DNA from: Mucilaginibacter rubeus
GTDB taxonomy: Bacteria; Bacteroidota; Bacteroidia; Sphingobacteriales; Sphingobacteriaceae
Direction: 5' to 3'
Length of the DNA stretch: 64,000 bases
Assembly: GCF_014643835.1 (NCBI RefSeq)
Contig: NZ_BMKD01000003.1
Location: 62,001-126,000, forward strand
This document shows, in pieces, positions 33,595 to 42,245 of the stretch. The notes below the pieces were generated by a model, which made no database searches, was not told where the DNA came from, and saw only the letters and a program-made list of their open reading frames with translations. The position numbers and the translations under genes are program-made. Every line of letters starts with the position of its first letter. Positions within the stretch are counted from its first letter, which is position 1.

Positions 33595-34161
33595 TTACCT
33601 TTTAGGCAGGGTTCCCTGCACTTTGTAATCGTTCCGACCCATCAATTTCACATGTTGTGTTTTTTGGATCAGGTAAAGCGAATCGGGAAAATAACTCAAT
33701 TTTTCGTTGGTTTCGTACAGCAGGTTTTTGGTGTGGTTATAGATTAGGATCCACGCCACTTTATCGCCGGCTTTTTTGATGATGATGCGGCGGGTTTTAA
33801 GCTCGGGGGTACGGGCCTTATAAATAATAGCGCTATCGCTTGTACTAACTGTATAACTGTTTTTCCAGGCCGGGCGGTTAATGTCCGACTGGATAAACAA
33901 ATTAAGCTCCTGGTTCCAGTTGCCAATGTGTACTACTTTGGTTTCGGTAACGCCATTGTGGGTAACCGTTTTGTTTACCGCGGGGTTTAACCTGGTAAGC
34001 CGTGCCGAATCGGCCCTGAAAAACTCTTTCAGGTCAAAGTAAACCAGTTTGGCACCGCTTTGCCTGTTATCGGGCCGGCAGGAATATAAATTTGCTATTA
34101 ACAATAAAAAGCCGCCCATCAGGGCGGCTTTGCTTATGTTTTTTGGATTACGCCAATACAT
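33595..34161 (-). CDS. Hypothetical lipoprotein overlapping the gpmI stop
   Basis: A 188-residue protein of unrecognised family with a lipoprotein signal (LLLIANLYSC, lipobox cysteine at residue 28, or 14 from the internal start). Two starts are possible: ATG 34161, overlapping the gpmI stop by 14 bases, or ATG 34119, which lies inside the loop and stem of the gpmI terminator hairpin and gives a more compact signal peptide. The mature part is soluble-looking, with LVYFDLKEFF, VVHIGNWNQELNLFIQSDINRPAW and TRRIIIKKAGDKVAWILIYN suggesting beta structure. Expression may depend on read-through of that hairpin. Confidence 0.7.
   Translation of the reverse strand: MYWRNPKNISKAALMGGFLLLIANLYSCRPDNRQSGAKLVYFDLKEFFRADSARLTRLNPAVNKTVTHNGVTETKVVHIGNWNQELNLFIQSDINRPAWKNSYTVSTSDSAIIYKARTPELKTRRIIIKKAGDKVAWILIYNHTKNLLYETNEKLSYFPDSLYLIQKTQHVKLMGRNDYKVQGTLPKR
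34108..34131 (-). terminator. gpmI terminator embedded in the lipoprotein start region
   Basis: On the minus strand AAAGCCGCCC-TGAT-GGGCGGCTTT is followed by TTATTG. The hairpin is 17 bases beyond the gpmI stop, and its loop/stem contains the ATG at 34119 of the next gene. Confidence 0.7.
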
Positions 34162-35671
34162 TACCAGTCATTTCGGGAGGGATGGCAACACCTAATATAC
34201 TTAATATGGTTGGCGCCACATCGCCCAGTTTTCCGTCTTTTACCTCTTTAACATCCTTGTCAATCACAATACATGGTACCAGGTTGGTGGTATGTGCCGT
34301 ATTGGGCGACCCATCTTCGTTGATCATGTAGTCGGCATTGCCATGGTCGGCCAGGATAATGAACGAATAGCCATTGGCCAAACCTGCTTCAACAACAGCT
34401 TTGGTGCAGCTGTCGGCAGTTTCGGCTGCTTTAACTACGGCGCTAAAAACACCGGTATGGCCAACCATATCGGTATTGGCAAAGTTAAGGCAAACAAAAT
34501 CAGGCCAGCCGGTTTCCAGTTCCGGGATAATGGCATCACGGATACCGGCAGCACTCATCTCGGGCTGCAAATCGTAGGTGGCAACCTTTGGTGATGGTAC
34601 TAATAACCTTTTTTCGTTGGCAAACTCTTTTTCCCTGCCGCCCGAAAAGAAGAAGGTTACGTGCGGGTATTTTTCGGTTTCGGCAATCCTGATTTGTGAT
34701 TTACCTGCATTTTGCAGGATCTCGCCCAAAGTTTTGGTCAGATCTTCTTTATTGAAAACAACCTGGACATTCTTAAACGTTTCATCATATGGTGTCATAG
34801 TGATGTAACGGATAGCCAGCGGGTGCATGTTGTATTCGGGGAACGACTTTTGAGTTAACGCGATACTGATCTCGCGGCCCCTGTCGGTCCGGAAGTTAAA
34901 GCAGATCACCACGTCGCCATCTTTAATAACGGCTAAAGGTTTTCCTTCGCTATCAACAGCAACTATCGGTTTTACAAATTCGTCGGTAACACCTTCAAGG
35001 TAGGAATGTTTGATGAGGTCGGTAACGTTTTGAGTTGGAGTGCCTATACCATTAACCATCAGGTCATAAGCCAGTTTAACACGTTCCCAGCGGTTATCAC
35101 GGTCCATAGCATAGTAACGGCCGATGGCCGAAGCTATCTTAGCGCCGGTACCTGCAATATGCTCTTCAAGTTCGGTAACAAAGCCCAAGCCCGATTTAGG
35201 GTCGGTATCGCGGCCATCTAAAAAGGCATGGATGTATACATTGTTAACATCCAGTTGTTTAGCGGCATCGCAAAGGCCTTTCACATGGCGAATGTGCGAA
35301 TGTACACCACCGTCAGATACTAAACCGATAAAGTGTACGTCTTTATTGTTTTGTTTCGCGTATTCAAACGCATCTTTCAATACAGGGATAGTTGGCAGCT
35401 CATTGTCATCAACTGCCTTGTGAATGCGGCCAAGTTCCTGGTAAACCACGCGGCCTGCACCAAGGTTCATGTGACCAACTTCCGAATTGCCCATTTGCCC
35501 GGCAGGTAAGCCTACTGCTGTTCCTGAGGCTTCAAGTTTTGAATTTGGATATTGCTTAAGCAGGCCATCAACAAAAGGAGTATTGGCAGCCAGTATAGCG
35601 TTTGATTGATCGTTGCGGCCATAACCCCAGCCATCAAGTATTATTAGTGCGAGTTTCTTTTTGTTTTCCAC
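34148..35671 (-). CDS. gpmI: 2,3-bisphosphoglycerate-independent phosphoglycerate mutase
   Basis: Glycolytic/gluconeogenic interconversion of 3- and 2-phosphoglycerate by a Mn2+-dependent alkaline-phosphatase-superfamily enzyme. The 507 residues are normal. LALIILDGWGYGRNDQSNAI supplies the first metal aspartate, GQMGNSEVGHMNLGAGRVV the catalytic serine, then HSHIRHVKGL, HAFLDGRDTDP, FSGGREKEF, and ADHGNADYM with HTTNLVP the second metal site. The start is GTG (35671), with a TATATTTG box only four bases upstream. The stop overlaps a lipoprotein gene. Confidence 0.95.
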   Translation of the reverse strand: MENKKKLALIILDGWGYGRNDQSNAILAANTPFVDGLLKQYPNSKLEASGTAVGLPAGQMGNSEVGHMNLGAGRVVYQELGRIHKAVDDNELPTIPVLKDAFEYAKQNNKDVHFIGLVSDGGVHSHIRHVKGLCDAAKQLDVNNVYIHAFLDGRDTDPKSGLGFVTELEEHIAGTGAKIASAIGRYYAMDRDNRWERVKLAYDLMVNGIGTPTQNVTDLIKHSYLEGVTDEFVKPIVAVDSEGKPLAVIKDGDVVICFNFRTDRGREISIALTQKSFPEYNMHPLAIRYITMTPYDETFKNVQVVFNKEDLTKTLGEILQNAGKSQIRIAETEKYPHVTFFFSGGREKEFANEKRLLVPSPKVATYDLQPEMSAAGIRDAIIPELETGWPDFVCLNFANTDMVGHTGVFSAVVKAAETADSCTKAVVEAGLANGYSFIILADHGNADYMINEDGSPNTAHTTNLVPCIVIDKDVKEVKDGKLGDVAPTILSILGVAIPPEMTGNVLA

Positions 35672-35675
35672 AATG

Positions 35676-35683
35676 CAAATATA
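35676..35683 (-). promoter_or_regulatory. Candidate -7 box of gpmI (TATATTTG)
   Basis: On the minus strand TATATTTG matches TAnnTTTG and ends four bases before the GTG start, implying a leaderless message. No clear -33 element was seen. Confidence 0.38.
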
Positions 35684-35867
35684 AAGGCAACTGGGTACTT
35701 TATATATAATTTTTTAATTTAGGTTAGCAGCCTGAAATAAAACTTAAATTATACTGTTAGTGTTTATTATACAGTTTTAATGAACACAGCTTTTTAGTTT
35801 ATTGAAAAACGAGTAAACACTTAACCGCTCTTTGTAACTTTAGCACCCATTAGTACGTTATCATTGT

Positions 35868-36263
35868 ATGAAATTAATATACCTGCCGTCGTTTATTTTT
35901 TTACTGCTGCTCCCATATGTCTCATCGGCAGATGCTATAGATAACGTGGCCAATCTTTTAAAAACAGGTAATACCAAAGAGCTTTCCAAACTATTTGCCA
36001 ATAATGTGGAGATCACCATTATGGAAGACGAGAATGTTTACTCGCAAAACCAGGCTACAGTTATACTGGATAAGTTCTTCGCAAGGAATAAGCCTAAAGG
36101 TATTAAGCTGTTACATAAAATAAATTCGGGGGGTAATTATCATTTCGGTGTTTATATTTTGAATACAGATAAGGGCGAATTTCGGGTTGCCATCACGCTC
36201 AAGGATGCAGGCAAAGGCACTAATGTTGTCGAATTAAAAATTGAAGACGAAAAGGTGAAATGA
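35868..36263 (+). CDS. DUF4783 domain-containing exported protein
   Basis: A 131-residue protein with a signal peptide (KLIYLPSFIFLLLLPYVSSA). A small alpha+beta domain follows (IDNVANLLKTGNTKELSKLFANNVEITIMEDENVYSQNQA, then GGNYHFGVYILNTDKGEFRVAITLK), typical of the Bacteroidota-specific DUF4783 family with an NTF2-like look. Function is unknown. The family is commonly found immediately before nadC, as here. A TAACTTTA box (one mismatch from consensus) lies at 35835. Confidence 0.78.
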   Translation: MKLIYLPSFIFLLLLPYVSSADAIDNVANLLKTGNTKELSKLFANNVEITIMEDENVYSQNQATVILDKFFARNKPKGIKLLHKINSGGNYHFGVYILNTDKGEFRVAITLKDAGKGTNVVELKIEDEKVK

Positions 36264-36267
36264 CTTA

Positions 36268-36362
36268 GTTCATGGATCATGGTTAATGGTTCATAGCACC
36301 TGTTTGGAGCTGAACCGTTTTCATAGTCAGAGATTTGCCATGAACCATGAACAATGAACCAT
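36268..36362. repeat. Imperfect inverted repeat of ATGGTTCATGG words
   Basis: GTTCATGGATCATGG-TTAATGGTTCAT (36268-36294) and CCATGAACCATGAAC-AATGAACCAT (36338-36362) are approximate complements, giving a long imperfect hairpin between the DUF4783 gene and nadC. Confidence 0.5.
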
Positions 36363-36404
36363 TATCTTTACCGTAATCAATCCCCTCCATTTAAAAATTG
36401 TTGT

Positions 36405-36412
36405 TACTTTTG
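36405..36412 (+). promoter_or_regulatory. Candidate -7 box of nadC (TACTTTTG)
   Basis: TACTTTTG matches TAnnTTTG and lies 19 bases before the TTG start of nadC. Confidence 0.42.
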
Positions 36413-36431
36413 ACACTCAAAAAGTACACAA

Positions 36432-37277
36432 TTGAATAAAGAACTCATACACCAGTTTATAAATAATGCTTTAAGTGAGGATGTGGGCGATGGCGATCAT
36501 ACCTCGCTTTCAACCATCCCGGCCGACGCTACCGGCAAAGCAAAACTTTTAGTTAAGGACGAAGGAATACTGGCCGGTGTAGAGCTGGCTGCCGAAATAT
36601 TTCATGTGGTTGATCCAAACCTTAAACTTAACGTGTTTTTGCAGGACGGAGCCCCGGTTAAATATAACGACATAGCTTTTGAGGTTGAGGGCAATTCGCG
36701 CAGCATTTTGACCGCCGAGCGTTTGGTACTAAATTGTATGCAGCGTATGTCGGGAATTGCTACAAAAACCAGGCAGATAGTTGATTTGCTAAAAGGGACT
36801 AATACTAAAGTTTTAGATACCCGTAAAACTACGCCGGGGCTTCGTTATCTCGAAAAATGGGCGGTGCGCATTGGGGGAGGTGTAAACCACAGGTTTGGTT
36901 TGTACGATATGATCCTGATTAAGGATAACCATGTAGACTATGCCGGCGGGATAAGACAAGCTATTGAAAGTGCTAATCAATATTTAACCGATAGTGGAAA
37001 AAAACTTGCCATTGAAATTGAGGTGCGTAACCTTGATGAACTGGAGCAGGTTTTACAAACCGGCCGGGTTAACCGCATACTGCTTGATAATTTCAATTTT
37101 GATGACCTGCGGCAGGCTGTTGGTATAATACAAGGGCGTTATATTACCGAAGCTTCGGGCGGTATCACCATTGATAACATACGTGAATATGCCGATTGCG
37201 GGGTCGATTATATTTCTGTCGGGGCGCTTACTCATTCGGTTAAAAGCCTTGACCTTAGCCTGAAAGCCGTAAAATAG
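36432..37277 (+). CDS. nadC: Nicotinate-nucleotide pyrophosphorylase (carboxylating)
   Basis: Quinolinate phosphoribosyltransferase of de novo NAD synthesis; makes nicotinate mononucleotide from quinolinate and PRPP. 281 residues. Motifs are EDVGDGDHTSLSTIP (N-terminal domain), ERLVLNCMQRMSGIAT, LDTRKTTPGLRYLEKWAVRIGGGVNHRFGLYDMILIKDNH (substrate-binding Arg/Lys/His set), and ASGGITIDNIREYADCGVDYISVGALTHS. The start is TTG at 36432, giving MNKELIHQFINNALSEDVG; no ATG fits. The -7-like box 19 bases upstream supports it. Confidence 0.95.
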   Translation: MNKELIHQFINNALSEDVGDGDHTSLSTIPADATGKAKLLVKDEGILAGVELAAEIFHVVDPNLKLNVFLQDGAPVKYNDIAFEVEGNSRSILTAERLVLNCMQRMSGIATKTRQIVDLLKGTNTKVLDTRKTTPGLRYLEKWAVRIGGGVNHRFGLYDMILIKDNHVDYAGGIRQAIESANQYLTDSGKKLAIEIEVRNLDELEQVLQTGRVNRILLDNFNFDDLRQAVGIIQGRYITEASGGITIDNIREYADCGVDYISVGALTHSVKSLDLSLKAVK

Positions 37278-37380
37278 GGTAATTAAAATATCAAATAACA
37301 CATTGTTAAACAAAGTTTAGTGGTAAAAGCGCTGTGATTAAAACGCTTTTACCGCTTCAATTTTGTAATATTGCAGGAGA

Positions 37381-38034
37381 ATGATAACCGTTTACTCTGT
37401 TACAGCACTTATAATGGCTTATCTGTGCGGCTCAATACCTACGGCTGTTTGGATTGGTATGGCTTTTTACAATGTGGATGTACGCGAGTACGGAAGCGGT
37501 AATGCAGGTGCTACAAATACTTTTCGTGTGCTTGGTAAAAAGGCGGGCATCCCAGTGATGCTGCTTGATATATTTAAAGGCTGGGCAGCAACAAACTTCG
37601 CTTATTTCATTGGTGCATCTGCTACAGGTGCCATCAATTCAACCGCATACACTAATTATGAACTGGCCTTAGGCATAGCGGCAGTTATGGGCCATCTGTT
37701 CCCTATTTTTGCAGGTTTCCGGGGCGGCAAGGGCGTAGCAACTTTGTTTGGAATGATTTTGGCTATACATTTTCATGCCGCTTTATTATGTATAGTGGTT
37801 TTTATAACGGTGTTACTGATCTCAAAATATGTGTCGCTTAGCTCAATTGCAGCTGCCTTTACTTACCCTATAGGCGTTACATTTGTTTTTCCGACACCTA
37901 TACGGTCTATAGTAATTTATGGCATGTGTATTTGTGTGCTTGTGCTGGTAACCCACCAAAAAAACATTGAACGCTTAATAAGAGGCAAAGAATCGAAAGT
38001 TAATTTTTTTAAGAAGAAAACAACAGCTGCCTAA
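37381..38034 (+). CDS. plsY: Glycerol-3-phosphate acyltransferase PlsY
   Basis: Inner-membrane acyl-phosphate:glycerol-3-phosphate acyltransferase, the first step of phospholipid synthesis. 217 residues with five to seven membrane segments and the three family motifs: LCGSIPTAVWIG, YGSGNAGATNTFRVLG, and MGHLFPIFAGFRGGKGVAT. A TAATATTG sequence (one mismatch from the -7 consensus) ends seven bases before the ATG. The next gene, an M48 protease, starts five bases after the stop and is probably co-transcribed. Confidence 0.94.
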   Translation: MITVYSVTALIMAYLCGSIPTAVWIGMAFYNVDVREYGSGNAGATNTFRVLGKKAGIPVMLLDIFKGWAATNFAYFIGASATGAINSTAYTNYELALGIAAVMGHLFPIFAGFRGGKGVATLFGMILAIHFHAALLCIVVFITVLLISKYVSLSSIAAAFTYPIGVTFVFPTPIRSIVIYGMCICVLVLVTHQKNIERLIRGKESKVNFFKKKTTAA

Positions 38035-38039
38035 TCACC

Positions 38040-38843
38040 ATGAAAAAGTTTAAACCTTTATTAGTCCTGATAGCCATCATGGCTGTCTTTTCCTGTTCAA
38101 CTGTGCCCTTAACCGGCCGTAAACAGTTAAGCCTTGTTGGCGATGCCGAAGTGAACCAGTCGGCAGCGGCAAGTTATAAGCAACTGCTTTCCGACCCCAA
38201 AACCAAAGTGGTGGCCAGCGGTGCCGACGCGCAACGTGTTAAAACCATTGGTAACAGACTGGCTGTAGCCATTGAAAAATACCTCAAAGAAAACGGTTAT
38301 GGCGATCAGTATAGCTTTAATTGGGAGTTTAACCTGATCCAGAGCAGTGAAGTTAACGCATGGTGTATGCCTGGCGGTAAAGTTGCGGTTTACAGCGGAT
38401 TATTACCTGTAGCCAATACCGATGCCTACCTTGCCGTAGTTATGGGCCATGAAATTGGGCATGCCATTGCCCGCCACTCGGCCGAACGGATATCGCAGGA
38501 GATGTTGGTACAAGGGGGCGGACAACTGGTAGGAGCGGCGACAAGCCAGCAGTCGCAGGCTACACAAACCGCCATAAGTACATTATATGGTGTTGGAAGC
38601 CAGCTGAAATTGTTGGCCTATTCCCGTAAACAAGAATCAGAAGCCGACCGTTTAGGTTTAACCTTTATGGCTATGGCCGGTTATGACCCGCACAATGCCA
38701 TTGCCTTTTGGCAACGTATGGCAGCCCAAAACAAAGGTGGGACACCGCCTGAATTTTTAAGCACTCACCCTGCCGATGCTACGCGTATTGCCGATATCCA
38801 GAACCTCATACCCGAGGCTATGAAATATTATAAAAAATATTAA
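38040..38843 (+). CDS. M48 family metalloprotease lipoprotein (LoiP/YcaL-like)
   Basis: A 267-residue lipoprotein (lipobox in IAIMAVFSC, Cys19) with a zinc metalloprotease domain. VMGHEIGHAIARHSAER carries HExxH, and SRKQESEADRLGLTFM carries the third zinc ligand glutamate. The N-terminal STVPLTGRKQLSLVGDAEV and the later GYDPHNAIAFWQRMAAQ plus STHPADATRIADIQNL are typical of the Oma1/LoiP/BepA-type M48 family, thought to take part in outer-membrane quality control. It lacks the TPR domain of BepA. It sits behind plsY and ends at a terminator. Confidence 0.87.
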   Translation: MKKFKPLLVLIAIMAVFSCSTVPLTGRKQLSLVGDAEVNQSAAASYKQLLSDPKTKVVASGADAQRVKTIGNRLAVAIEKYLKENGYGDQYSFNWEFNLIQSSEVNAWCMPGGKVAVYSGLLPVANTDAYLAVVMGHEIGHAIARHSAERISQEMLVQGGGQLVGAATSQQSQATQTAISTLYGVGSQLKLLAYSRKQESEADRLGLTFMAMAGYDPHNAIAFWQRMAAQNKGGTPPEFLSTHPADATRIADIQNLIPEAMKYYKKY

Positions 38844-38855
38844 TCATTTTAGTAG

Positions 38856-38890
38856 ATCCCGCTCGTAAAAAAGGCGGGATTTTTCTTTTT
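38856..38890 (+). terminator. Terminator after the M48 gene
   Basis: ATCCCGC and GCGGGAT pair around an 11-base loop and are followed by TTTTCTTTTT. The ATG of the next gene comes immediately after the T-run. Confidence 0.82.
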
Positions 38891-39622
38891 ATGGCTAAAA
38901 GCGAATTTTTAAAAGCCCAGTGGAAAAACCTTGTAATGCTCAATTACGAGGTTGATGCGGCAATATTAAAACCTTATACGCCAGCAGGCACGGTGCTCGA
39001 CCTTTGGGAAGGAAAAGCGCAGGTAAGTATGGTTGGTTTCATGTTTTTGGATACCCGGGTACTGGGTATTAAATGGCCCTGGCATGTAAACTTTGAAGAA
39101 GTTAACCTGCGGTTTTACGTGCGATACTTTAATGGTACCGAATGGAAGCGCGGCGCTGTTTTCATAAGCGAAATAGTGCCTAAAAGCATGATTGCGCTCA
39201 TTGCCAACAATCTTTATAAGGAACATTATCGCGCCCTGCCCATGCGGAGCTCTATCACCGCGACAACAGATCACCATACCCAGTTTTTATACGAATGGAA
39301 ACTTAACGGGACCTGGAACAAGCTTGGCGCTACGGCAAGCGACACCCTGGTGGATATTAAGCCCGGCAGCCCGGAAGAGTTTATTTTAGAACATTACTGG
39401 GGATACAACGGTTTAAGTGAAATAAAAACAATGGAGTACCAGGTTGAGCATATTTCATGGCAAACAGGTTTGGTGCGCGACTATGTTTTTGATGCTGATG
39501 TTGCCGCACTCTATGGTGATGCATTTAAGCCATTTTTGGAAAAAGAGCCGGTTTCGGCCTTTTACGCGCTTGGGTCGGATATCGTGGTGAGAATGGGGGA
39601 GAAGATAGTGGTGGGGAAGTAA
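38891..39622 (+). CDS. DUF2071 domain-containing protein (YqjF-like)
   Basis: A 243-residue cytoplasmic protein of the DUF2071 family, with an acetoacetate-decarboxylase-like fold and no assigned function. Features include KAQWKNLVMLNYEVDAAILKPYTPAGTVLDLWEGKAQVSMVGFMF, HVNFEEVNLRFYVRYF, KRGAVFISEIVPK and a long beta-rich C-terminal half with YNGLSEIKTMEYQVEHI. The ATG directly abuts the T-run of the preceding terminator, so the gene either has an overlapping promoter or depends on read-through. Confidence 0.75.
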   Translation: MAKSEFLKAQWKNLVMLNYEVDAAILKPYTPAGTVLDLWEGKAQVSMVGFMFLDTRVLGIKWPWHVNFEEVNLRFYVRYFNGTEWKRGAVFISEIVPKSMIALIANNLYKEHYRALPMRSSITATTDHHTQFLYEWKLNGTWNKLGATASDTLVDIKPGSPEEFILEHYWGYNGLSEIKTMEYQVEHISWQTGLVRDYVFDADVAALYGDAFKPFLEKEPVSAFYALGSDIVVRMGEKIVVGK

Positions 39623-39699
39623 AGAGTTGTGTGAAAGGGAGTGATGCTTCGAGTTTTTATGGTAAACTTATGGAAGTGAATTATTAAGCATGACGATCT

Positions 39700-40346
39700 G
39701 CCCCAGAGGGGCAAAAGGCTTGTAGAAAAAATAAATGCCCTTCCTTTTACAGCCCCAGAGGGGCTGAACAAAGCCAATAAGTTAATTATTGAGGCAATTT
39801 AAAGATATATTGTTCGTCAAATTCGATATTGAAATCATTTAGCATTTTCCTGTATTCGTCTAAAAATGTAATTTTTCGATGATGCTCTTGCTGGTTTGCT
39901 ATGTAGTTTACCACCTTATCAATTTGTGACCTGCTATTACTAAAAGCTCCATATCCTTCCTGCCACTGAAATCCGCCATTAGCTAATTTTTGTTTATTAA
40001 TCCATTCGGATGAGTCGCTTTTTATGATGCGCACAATTTCAGAAATAGATTGGTTAGGATTTAATCCGATAAGTAAATGCAGATGATCAGGCACATTGTT
40101 GATAGCAATTAGTTTATGCCCCTGGTTTTGAACAATTGAGGTTATATACATTCTTAACCGCTCAGCCCAGGTATCTTCAATTAATGCCATACGATATTTT
40201 ACGGCGAAAACGATGTGGATATATAACTGAGAATAAGTGTTATTACTTGCCATACATTGTGATCAGGTTCGTTAAGTTGAGCACCTCTGGTGCTCTAATC
40301 AAATTTACATTATTTTTCTACAAACCTTTTGCCCCTCTGGGGCAGC
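39700..40346. mobile_element. RAYT/IS200-like transposase gene flanked by palindromic repeats
   Basis: The transposase gene is bracketed by palindromes: GCCCCAGAGGGGC at 39700-39712 and 39752-39764 on one side, and GAGCACCTCTGGTGCTC (40279-40295) and GCCCCTCTGGGGC (40331-40343) on the other. The outer sequences are inverted copies: GCCCCAGAGGGGCAAAAGGC and TTGTAGAAAAA on the left are matched on the right strand-reversed. This is the layout of a REP-associated tyrosine transposase with its BIME repeats. Confidence 0.75.
39786..40253 (-). CDS. Y1 HUH transposase, IS200/IS605 or REP-associated (RAYT) type
   Basis: A 155-residue single-strand DNA transposase. NNVPDHLHLLIGL carries the HUH (His-hydrophobic-His) metal site, and VVNYIANQQEHHRKITF carries the single catalytic tyrosine in the usual position. 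The N-terminal YSQLYIHIVFAVKYRMALI and the central IKSDSSEWINK, WQEGYGAFS are family features. The gene appears intact, with an ATG at 40253. The flanking palindromic repeats and lack of a tnpB partner suggest a domesticated RAYT more than a free IS200, but the two families grade into each other. Confidence 0.85.
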   Translation of the reverse strand: MASNNTYSQLYIHIVFAVKYRMALIEDTWAERLRMYITSIVQNQGHKLIAINNVPDHLHLLIGLNPNQSISEIVRIIKSDSSEWINKQKLANGGFQWQEGYGAFSNSRSQIDKVVNYIANQQEHHRKITFLDEYRKMLNDFNIEFDEQYIFKLPQ

Positions 40347-40540
40347 CTTTCAATTTCTTAAATTTAAGTTAATGATATCGCTTGTAGCAGTAATCTGATC
40401 CGTTCCGAGTTAGCTGTGCTTTAAATCCTTATTAAAGCAACTATAATTAAATAATCCCCCATCACCCCGTCGTCAAAAAAAATAATCAGTTCATTAATAA
40501 TCACGTTGTTTGCTATTTTTGCCACCCATACAATTTTTGA

Positions 40541-41341
<801 letters not shown>

Positions 41342-41425
41342 CCATATAGCGATGGAAAAGTCATTTCAAGAGTGTATGGTTAGGGATTTTTCTTTCGCCT
41401 CCTAACGCCCGTTCTTGTCCCAGCT

Positions 41426-42220
41426 CTATCGGTTTGCTATCGTAGTATACAAAAATACTGCTGATTCTCCCAATATTACCTGGTCGCCTTCACTTAGGGG
41501 GTGGCCAATTTGAGTGGAATTGAGTTTGATCATCTTACCATCAGCCGCGATATGGATCTTGGTTTTATTGCGCGGAGGCACACCGCCTTCATCAGCAAAG
41601 ATCATGAAGCGCTCGCTTTCGGCGTCCCATTCAATATGGGCATGCTGCCTGCTGATGTATTTATTACTTTCGTCCCTGCTCTCTCCCGGAAAAACAAATT
41701 GATTTAGCCTGAACGAGCCATTTTCGGTAACGGACTTTTTATCCCTGCCGATGTAAAGTTTGGGGTCGGTAGCTTTGATCAGGTATTCTTCTTTTTCGGC
41801 CTCACCGCTCAGAATGCGTAAATAGGCTGTAAAGGAAGCTGCATTGTGTGCAACCTGCTTGCGGGTATTCATGATAAAGGCGGCGTCCAGATCAGGGATC
41901 CGTTTTGCTTCTGTCGGGAGCTCATCGGTGAACTCAACATCCAGCGTCCAGTCAGAAGGCAAATTGATGTCAAAGTCGTCGGCTATTTTTTGAACCTCGT
42001 TTTTGAAAAGCGCTTTATCATGTACATAAACCGCGCCCTCATAAATAGGCTTGTCCTCGGCATCGGCAACTATAAAAAGCTTCAGCTCTTTAATATGGCC
42101 GCCTTCTCCACCTTCTATCTTTTGTAACGATTCTTTAATGAAACGTAATATAGCCTCACGTAAGCTTTTTACATCCCAGGGTTGTTTTTCGCCGCTTCTT
42201 TTAAATAAACTGAATGCCAT
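41426..42220 (-). CDS. FHA domain protein, last gene of the kinase/SEDS-PBP operon
   Basis: A 264-residue cytoplasmic protein with a C-terminal forkhead-associated domain (about residues 150-262) that should bind phosphothreonine peptides. It has LYIGRD (157-160 core), the canonical SRQHAHI (190-196), then NKTKIH at 218 and GHPLSEGDQVILGESAVFLY. The N-terminal 130 residues form an alpha+beta region (LREAILRFIKESLQKIEG, LKLFIVADAEDKPIYEGAVYVHDKALFKNEVQKIADDF) that in outline resembles the N-terminal domain of actinobacterial FhaA; this likeness is an inference. It starts 25 bases after the SEDS-PBP stop, so it is co-transcribed with the kinase and phosphatase and is a likely phosphorylation reader or substrate. 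Confidence 0.88.
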   Translation of the reverse strand: MAFSLFKRSGEKQPWDVKSLREAILRFIKESLQKIEGGEGGHIKELKLFIVADAEDKPIYEGAVYVHDKALFKNEVQKIADDFDINLPSDWTLDVEFTDELPTEAKRIPDLDAAFIMNTRKQVAHNAASFTAYLRILSGEAEKEEYLIKATDPKLYIGRDKKSVTENGSFRLNQFVFPGESRDESNKYISRQHAHIEWDAESERFMIFADEGGVPPRNKTKIHIAADGKMIKLNSTQIGHPLSEGDQVILGESAVFLYTTIANR

Positions 42221-42245
42221 TTGCTCTTTCCTTTCTGCTTAAACA

